Origin: Veillonella sp.
GTDB lineage: Bacteria > Bacillota > Negativicutes > Veillonellales > Veillonellaceae
Length of the DNA: 10,809 nucleotides
Direction: 5' to 3'
Assembly: GCA_019419725.1 (NCBI GenBank)
Contig: DXZL01000045.1
Span: 1-10,809, forward strand
Below the pieces are notes generated by a model. It was not told the origin of the DNA, ran no database searches, and saw only the letters and a program-made list of their open reading frames with translations. The translations under genes and the position numbers were made by a program. Positions within the stretch are counted from its first letter, which is position 1. Each line of letters opens with the position of its first letter. Shown here in pieces: positions 7,410 through 10,809 of the stretch.

Positions 7410-8116
7410 TGGAATATATGTTAACTCGTTTAGAGTGGCTAATTGGTCCTGATAAAATCAAAACCTTAAAAGATACGTCTGTGGCTCTCTTTGGTGTTGG
7501 CGGCGTTGGTGGCGGTGCCCTTGAGGCACTAGTTCGAGCTGGTGTGGGACGCATCATTCTTATCGATGGCGACTCTATTGCACCTAGTAACTTAAACCGC
7601 CAAATGATTACGACTCATGGCACAATTGGGGAGCGTAAGGTGGAGGTAGCAAAGGCACGAGCCCTTTCTATTAATCCAGATGTAGTGATAGAAACTCATG
7701 ATATTATGTATACTGAGGAAAATTACCCTGGATTTATTCAAAGCTTGAACGTTGATTATGTAATCGATGCCATCGATATGGTAACGGCAAAACTTAATAT
7801 TATTGAGGTGTGTCAACGTGAAAGCATCCCTGTTATTTCTTGTATGGGCGGCGGCAATCGCTTTTACCCTGAAAAACTTATGATTGCTGATATCAATAAG
7901 TCTCATACATGTCCTTTGGCGCGCGTTATGCGTCGGGAGCTCAAAAAACGGGGTATTAAAAAGCAATTAGTTTTATTTTCTACAGAAAAACCAACAAAAC
8001 CACAGTTCCGCGGCGAAGCAACAAGCCCTGGTACATGTAGTTTTGTGCCACCAGTGGCAGGTTTTATATTAGCAGCACATGTGTTGCGTACAATTTTGGA
8101 GGTACCTGAACAATGA
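7409..8116 (+). CDS. tcdA: tRNA threonylcarbamoyladenosine dehydratase (TcdA/CsdL, ThiF/E1-like)
   Basis: TcdA is an E1-like adenylating enzyme that converts t6A at tRNA position 37 to its cyclic form, ct6A, using ATP. The 235-residue protein opens with RLEWLIG (7-13), matching the family's R-x-x-x-L-I-G start. Next come the nucleotide-binding GVGGVGG (29-35), the acidic DGD (53-55), SNLNRQ (60-65), the ERK segment (75-77) and DAID (120-123). The C-terminal part keeps the family pattern with GEATSPGTCSFVPP (202-215). The start overlaps the previous stop (TAATG) and has only a weak ribosome binding site, which suggests translational coupling; M4 (7418) is an alternative start. It overlaps the next gene by ATGA. 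The protein is slightly shorter than the roughly 268-residue E. coli form. Other ThiF-family roles are less likely. Confidence 0.9.
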   Translation: MEYMLTRLEWLIGPDKIKTLKDTSVALFGVGGVGGGALEALVRAGVGRIILIDGDSIAPSNLNRQMITTHGTIGERKVEVAKARALSINPDVVIETHDIMYTEENYPGFIQSLNVDYVIDAIDMVTAKLNIIEVCQRESIPVISCMGGGNRFYPEKLMIADINKSHTCPLARVMRRELKKRGIKKQLVLFSTEKPTKPQFRGEATSPGTCSFVPPVAGFILAAHVLRTILEVPEQ

Positions 8117-8547
8117 AAAAAGCAAAAATCCATATGGCTGACGGCGGCGATATCGTAATCGAATTATTTGATAAAGAAGCTCCTGGCACAGTACAAAACT
8201 TTATTGATTTGATTAACAAAGGTTTCTATAATGGCCTTCGTTTCCACCGTGTAATCCCTGGCTTCGTAGCTCAAGGCGGTTGTCCTAATGGCAATGGTAC
8301 AGGTGGCCCTGGTTACACAATTAAAGATGAATTGATTGGCAACCCACATAAACATGAACGTGGTGCATTGTCTATGGCTCACCGTGGTCCTAATACTGGT
8401 GGTAGCCAATTCTTTATCGTATACGAACCACAACCTCACTTGGATGGTGTACACACTGTATTCGGTAAAGTAATCGAAGGTATGGACGTAGTTGATGGTA
8501 TTCACCAAGGTGCCATCATGGAAACTGTTGAAGTAATCGAAGGTTAA
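8113..8547 (+). CDS. ppiB: Cytoplasmic cyclophilin-type peptidyl-prolyl cis-trans isomerase
   Basis: A 144-residue cyclophilin catalysing cis-trans isomerisation of prolyl bonds during protein folding. There is no signal peptide, so it acts in the cytoplasm. The catalytic signature FHRVIPGFVAQGG (44-56) supplies R46, F51 and Q54, and GSQFFI (97-102) supplies Q99 and F101. HLDGVHTVFGKV (109-120) completes the active site. The residue matching human CypA W121 is H109, a change common in bacterial forms that usually weakens cyclosporin binding. The length matches compact Gram-positive PpiB proteins. The start overlaps the tcdA stop by four bases (ATGA), with GGAGGT at 8098-8103 as ribosome binding site 9 nt upstream. 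Codon use looks more biased towards GGT, CGT and CCT than in sbcC, consistent with higher expression. Confidence 0.96.
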   Translation: MKKAKIHMADGGDIVIELFDKEAPGTVQNFIDLINKGFYNGLRFHRVIPGFVAQGGCPNGNGTGGPGYTIKDELIGNPHKHERGALSMAHRGPNTGGSQFFIVYEPQPHLDGVHTVFGKVIEGMDVVDGIHQGAIMETVEVIEG

Positions 8548-8551
8548 TCTC

Positions 8552-9181
8552 ATGAATGATGTATCTATTAAACATCCAGAATGGCTATATATTGATGTAA
8601 ATGGTAAAACATCATATGGGTATGACCAAGAATGGTTCACTGATGAGTGGCAACGCTTGTCTGGTTGTGGTCCCACATCGGCATCACAAGTATTGGGTTA
8701 TTCGCTATTTAGGGATGGCTTATTAGATCTGGAAACCACATCCGATCAAACGCTTGCTTTAGAACGGATGAACTTAGTTTGGAAATATGTAAAGCCACGC
8801 TTTGGTGGTGGTGTTTATAAGACTCAATGGATGGAACGTGGTCTTACTCGTTTACTGGAGGATAAAGGCCTATCTTATGATGTGCATATGTTGAATGTAT
8901 CTCCGTTCTGCGCATCTCGTGTAGAGGTGGAGGCTGCAGCTCAGTTTATTCATGATGCATTGGCACAAGATGTGCCTGTAGCATTTTTGAATCGTCATAA
9001 GGGTAAAGAAAAAGCTCTTTATACATGGCATTGGGTTCCAATTCACAAGATATTTATGGATGGCGATGATATTCGCTGTGGCATCTTTGATGAAGGTGAA
9101 ATCCGTGATTTCTCGTTAGCAAATTGGATGAAAGACACTATTTTGGGTGGCGGTTTCTGTTATATTAGTCGTAAAGATTAA
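8552..9181 (+). CDS. Uncharacterised papain-fold (peptidase C39-like) protein
   Basis: This 209-residue protein is not one I can name. It resembles the broad C39-like/papain-fold group: GCGPTSASQVLGY (38-50) has the nucleophile context with C39, WHWVPIHKI (159-167) holds the probable catalytic His (H160), and FDEG (179-182) supplies a probable Asp (D180). This order matches the C-x-x-x-HWV-x-DxG layout of the family. There is no signal peptide, membrane segment or ABC transporter domain, so it should be cytoplasmic, unlike bacteriocin-processing C39 peptidases. It starts 4 bases after the cyclophilin stop, with GAAGG (8539-8543) as a modest ribosome binding site, and is co-transcribed with the preceding three genes. 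Protease, peptide or amide hydrolase, or transglutaminase-like activity are all possible. The gene is clearly real, but its function is unknown. Confidence 0.75.
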   Translation: MNDVSIKHPEWLYIDVNGKTSYGYDQEWFTDEWQRLSGCGPTSASQVLGYSLFRDGLLDLETTSDQTLALERMNLVWKYVKPRFGGGVYKTQWMERGLTRLLEDKGLSYDVHMLNVSPFCASRVEVEAAAQFIHDALAQDVPVAFLNRHKGKEKALYTWHWVPIHKIFMDGDDIRCGIFDEGEIRDFSLANWMKDTILGGGFCYISRKD

Positions 9182-9205
9182 AAAAACAGAGTAATTAACG
9201 TAATA

Positions 9206-9242
9206 TACATACGCATCGCAATCATCTGCGGTGCGTATTGTA
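9206..9242 (+). promoter_or_regulatory. Stem-loop between the C39-like gene and speE
   Basis: ATACGCATCGCA (9209-9220) pairs with 9227-9238 over 12 bp with one G-T wobble, around a 6-nt loop (ATCATC). Three outer pairs extend it past a one-base bulge. It is followed by AT-rich sequence (TGTAGTATAAAA) but not a true T tract. It could be an inefficient terminator of the upstream gene set or a structured leader of speE. I see no convincing promoter for speE in this 83-bp gap. Confidence 0.5.
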
Positions 9243-9264
9243 GTATAAAAGTAGGAGGTACTAC

Positions 9265-10104
9265 ATGAGTCAATGGATTACAGAGGAACAAACTCCTCAT
9301 TTACGTCTTAGCGCTGAAGCGGAAGAAGTATTATACTCTGGTGAATCTGAGTTCCAAAAAATTGAAGTATTTAAATCAAAAGAGTACGGTACGATGCTCG
9401 CATTAGATGGTGTATTCCAAACGTCTGAGCGTGAAGAGTTTATATACCATGAAATGATGAGTCATGTTCCATTGTTTTTACATCCAAATCCTGAACGTGT
9501 ATTGATCATCGGTGGCGGTGATGGTGGCGTAGCTAGAGAATGTGTACGTCACGACTGTGTAAAAGAAGTAACGATGGTTGAAATCGACGGTAAAGTTGTG
9601 GAGCTTGCTAAACAATATTTGCCAACTATTGCTAAAGCTATGATTGAAAACCATCCTAAATTGACTGTAAAAATTGGTGATGGCATTGGTTTCATGGCAG
9701 AAGCGGAAGATTACTATGATGTAATTATTGTAGACTGCTCTGATCCAATCGGTCCTGGTGAAGGTTTATTTACTGAAGAGTTCTATAAGAATACATTAAA
9801 AGCTCTTAAAAAAGATGGCTTATTTGTACAACAAACAGAATCTCCTATGTTGCATCAACCGCTTGTTGAAAAAGTGTTTGGTTACGTAAATAATCACTTC
9901 CCAATTGCACGTTTGTATACTGCATTTATTCCAATTTATCCTGCAGGTATGCATTGCTTCACATTGGGTTCCAAGACATTTGACCCATTAACATGGACAC
10001 CAAATCGTGAACAAAACTTTGAAACTAAGTACTATAATGCTGAAATTCAAAAGGCTGCATTTGCATTGCCAAATTTTGTAAAAAACTATTTGCCAACTAA
10101 GTAA
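9265..10104 (+). CDS. speE: Spermidine synthase (polyamine aminopropyltransferase)
   Basis: SpeE transfers the aminopropyl group from decarboxylated S-adenosylmethionine to putrescine, making spermidine and methylthioadenosine in the cytoplasm. The 279-residue protein has the N-terminal beta domain with ALDGVFQTSEREEFIYHEM (46-64), then a Rossmann methyltransferase-like fold. It shows the GGGDGG loop (83-88), the acidic VEID (105-108) that binds the ribose, GDG (138-140) and VDCSDPIGPGEGLF (156-169) with active-site D157 and D160. Length and motifs are complete. A strong AGGAGG (9253-9258) lies 6 nt before the ATG. No speD or arginine/ornithine decarboxylase gene is nearby, so the aminopropyl donor must be made elsewhere. 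The exact diamine substrate cannot be read from the sequence. A strong terminator follows. Confidence 0.96.
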   Translation: MSQWITEEQTPHLRLSAEAEEVLYSGESEFQKIEVFKSKEYGTMLALDGVFQTSEREEFIYHEMMSHVPLFLHPNPERVLIIGGGDGGVARECVRHDCVKEVTMVEIDGKVVELAKQYLPTIAKAMIENHPKLTVKIGDGIGFMAEAEDYYDVIIVDCSDPIGPGEGLFTEEFYKNTLKALKKDGLFVQQTESPMLHQPLVEKVFGYVNNHFPIARLYTAFIPIYPAGMHCFTLGSKTFDPLTWTPNREQNFETKYYNAEIQKAAFALPNFVKNYLPTK

Positions 10105-10118
10105 ATAATATGTATAAT
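10090..10118 (+). promoter_or_regulatory. Promoter-like sequence at the end of speE, firing into the terminator
   Basis: TTGCCA (10090-10095, five of six to consensus) and a perfect TATAAT (10113-10118) are exactly 17 bp apart. The predicted start, near 10125, lies inside the left arm of the speE terminator. A transcript from here would still fold most of the hairpin and end after about 45 nt. It may be real or a chance match in AT-rich DNA. Confidence 0.35.
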
Positions 10119-10169
10119 AGGGGAGCACCATTCGTAAGGTATAACTTATGAATGTGCTTCCTTATTTTT
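10119..10169 (+). terminator. Rho-independent terminator of speE
   Basis: The left arm (10119-10138) pairs with the right arm (10145-10163) over 19 bp with a few G-T wobbles and one bulged C, around a GTATAA loop. ATTTTT follows at 10164-10169. It cleanly separates speE from the tRNA operon. The sequence from here to the tRNA promoter is AT-rich, including a T/A-rich block around 10204-10247 that could serve as an UP element. Confidence 0.88.
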
Positions 10170-10250
10170 ATGAGGAGAAAGAGTTTATATTAGGGATAAC
10201 GCACTTTTTTATTTTATTTGTAAAAGTTAAATGAAATTGAGAAAAAGGTG

Positions 10251-10279
10251 TTGACACAAATCTCTAGAACAGATATAAT
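10251..10279 (+). promoter_or_regulatory. Consensus promoter of the tRNA operon
   Basis: A perfect -35 TTGACA (10251-10256) and a perfect -10 TATAAT (10274-10279) are separated by the ideal 17 bp. This is the strongest promoter in the window, as expected for stable RNA. Transcription should start near 10286. Confidence 0.93.
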
Positions 10280-10290
10280 TCTCTTTGTTA

Positions 10291-10307
10291 CGAAGACAAC
10301 GTCTTCG
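10291..10307 (+). other. 5' stem-loop of the tRNA transcript
   Basis: CGAAGAC (10291-10297) pairs perfectly with GTCTTCG (10301-10307) around an AAC loop, a few bases from the predicted transcript start and about 13 nt before tRNA-His. It has no T tract, so it is more likely a leader structure or processing signal than a terminator. Confidence 0.6.
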
Positions 10308-10320
10308 ATACCTACAAGGT

Positions 10321-10397
10321 GGTGGGTATGGTGAAGCGGTTAACACGGCGGATTGTGGCTCCGTTACGCGTGGGTTCGATCCCCACTACTCACCCCA
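10321..10397 (+). tRNA. tRNA-His (anticodon GTG)
   Basis: A complete cloverleaf of 77 nt with an encoded CCA. The anticodon loop TTGTGGC (10353-10359) carries GTG at 10355-10357. The acceptor stem has eight pairs because of the extra 5' G(-1) opposite C73, the hallmark of tRNA-His and the main determinant for histidyl-tRNA synthetase. The T arm (TTCGATC loop) and D arm (GTG/CAC stem) are normal. It is the first tRNA of a three-gene operon. Confidence 0.96.
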
Positions 10398-10421
10398 TAA
10401 CCTACACATCATAATCATTGT

Positions 10422-10496
10422 AGGGGTGTCGCCAAGTGGTAAGGCAACGGACTTTGACTCCGTTATGCGCTGGTTCGATCCCAGCCACCCCTGCCA
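10422..10496 (+). tRNA. tRNA-Gln (anticodon TTG)
   Basis: A 75-nt cloverleaf with encoded CCA. The loop CTTTGAC (10452-10458) carries anticodon TTG at 10454-10456. The acceptor AGGGGTG (10422-10428) pairs with CACCCCT (10486-10492), G73 is the discriminator, and T8 fixes the register. The terminal pair is therefore A1-T72 instead of the T1-A72 usual in bacterial tRNA-Gln. The D and T arms are normal. Confidence 0.95.
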
Positions 10497-10500
10497 ACAT

Positions 10501-10576
10501 GACTCACTAGCTCAGTTGGCAGAGCACCTGACTTTTAATCAGGGTGTCCCGCGTTCGAGTCGCGGGTGAGTCACCA
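10501..10576 (+). tRNA. tRNA-Lys (anticodon TTT)
   Basis: A 76-nt cloverleaf with encoded CCA. The loop CTTTTAA (10532-10538) carries anticodon TTT at 10534-10536. The acceptor GACTCAC (10501-10507) pairs with GTGAGTC (10566-10572), with A73 as discriminator. It lies only 4 bases after tRNA-Gln and closes the tRNA operon. Confidence 0.97.
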
Positions 10577-10580
10577 AATT

Positions 10581-10617
10581 AAAACTCACAAACTTCGGTT
10601 TGTGAGTTTTCTATCTC
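10581..10617 (+). terminator. Terminator of the tRNA operon (UUCG hairpin)
   Basis: A perfect 13-bp stem, AAAACTCACAAAC (10581-10593) with 10598-10610, is capped by the very stable C(TTCG)G tetraloop. Its right arm ends in TTTT and runs into CTATCTC. It separates the tRNA operon from the rRNA promoter. Just downstream, CTCTAT-TC-ATAGAG (10615-10628) is a short additional palindrome of unknown meaning. Confidence 0.9.
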
Positions 10618-10649
10618 TATTCATAGAGTATTTGGTTATGATTGTATGT

Positions 10650-10723
10650 ATAAAATCAATCAAAAATAAGTTGAAAAAATCTTTGAAAAAGAGGTTGACG
10701 ATTTAAGATTAGATTGATATACT
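10650..10723 (+). promoter_or_regulatory. rRNA operon promoter with A-tract UP-like region
   Basis: TTGACG (10695-10700) and TATACT (10718-10723) are 17 bp apart, and a TG one base before the -10 gives an extended -10 element. A-rich tracts from about 10652 to 10690 resemble an UP element. The predicted start is near 10730. The rRNA assignment comes from the leader sequence that follows. Confidence 0.85.
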
Positions 10724-10729
10724 ATACAA

Positions 10730-10809
10730 GTCGTTAGGGCAACAACCTAACGTAACAGATCTTTGAAAACTGAACAATGATAGGTAATCAATCAATACGA
10801 TTGAACATA
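10730..10809 (+). other. 16S rRNA leader (rRNA operon starts here, 16S beyond window)
   Basis: After the promoter, a perfect 7-bp hairpin CGTTAGG/CCTAACG (10732-10738 with 10746-10752) opens the transcript. The motif ATCTTTGAAAACTGAAC (10759-10774) then matches the boxA-like antitermination element (CTTTGAAAACT) that precedes 16S genes in Firmicutes. The mature 16S 5' end (AGAGTTTGATC-type) is not reached. These 80 bases contain no reading frame of note. Confidence 0.82.

Noticed and set aside
8164..8676. A 170-codon antisense frame opposite the cyclophilin and C39-like genes
   Set aside because: It runs across two well-supported genes, has no family features, and reflects codon bias in the real genes.
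10285..10569. A 94-codon plus-strand frame through the tRNA cluster
   Set aside because: It crosses three complete tRNA genes and the leader hairpin, so it is not a protein gene.
10632..10654. TTGGTT and TATAAA as an extra rRNA promoter
   Set aside because: The spacing is only 11 bp, too short for a sigma-70-type promoter.
1..10809. CRISPR arrays, insertion sequences, toxin-antitoxin or phage-defence genes
   Set aside because: No spaced direct repeats, transposase, terminal inverted repeats or defence-type domains are visible; the window is core chromosome.

Overview
The window is an AT-rich stretch of a low-GC bacterial chromosome. Every gene points right. The strong AGGAGG-type ribosome binding sites, TTGACA/TATAAT promoters, U-tailed hairpin terminators and Firmicute-style boxA-like 16S leader suggest a Firmicute. 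The protein set and gene style look most like the Negativicutes, probably Veillonella or a relative. That genus call is an impression from the sequence and has not been searched.

Layout, left to right. (1) The C-terminal part of a DEAD-box RNA helicase with a long Arg/Asp-rich tail, closed by a strong terminator (1-1045). (2) A PerR-type Fur-family regulator with its own near-consensus promoter and a PerR-box-like palindrome at the expected transcription start, followed by a hairpin (1072-1647). (3) Endonuclease IV (nfo), preceded by four tandem 8-bp AT-rich repeats (1731-2609). (4) The Mre11/Rad50-type pair sbcD-sbcC, directly abutting (2696-6955). (5) A four-gene, overlapping or near-overlapping set: a glyoxalase-like VOC protein, the tRNA t6A dehydratase TcdA, a cyclophilin, and an uncharacterised papain-fold/C39-like protein (7035-9181). 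(6) Spermidine synthase speE with a strong terminator (9265-10169). (7) A consensus promoter driving tRNA-His, tRNA-Gln and tRNA-Lys, then a UUCG hairpin terminator (10251-10617). (8) The promoter and leader of an rRNA operon; its 16S gene starts beyond the right edge (10695-10809).

Functionally, the left half is a peroxide-response and DNA-repair neighbourhood: a PerR-like sensor, an AP endonuclease and the SbcCD nuclease. The middle deals with metabolite detoxification, tRNA modification and protein folding. The right end is translation machinery. Most of the window is ordinary core genome, and I do not see a clear new system. The least understood gene is the C39-like protein at 8552-9181. 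The most testable regulatory signals are the perR palindrome, the 8-bp repeat array before nfo, and the matching 5' stem-loops of the tRNA and rRNA transcripts.
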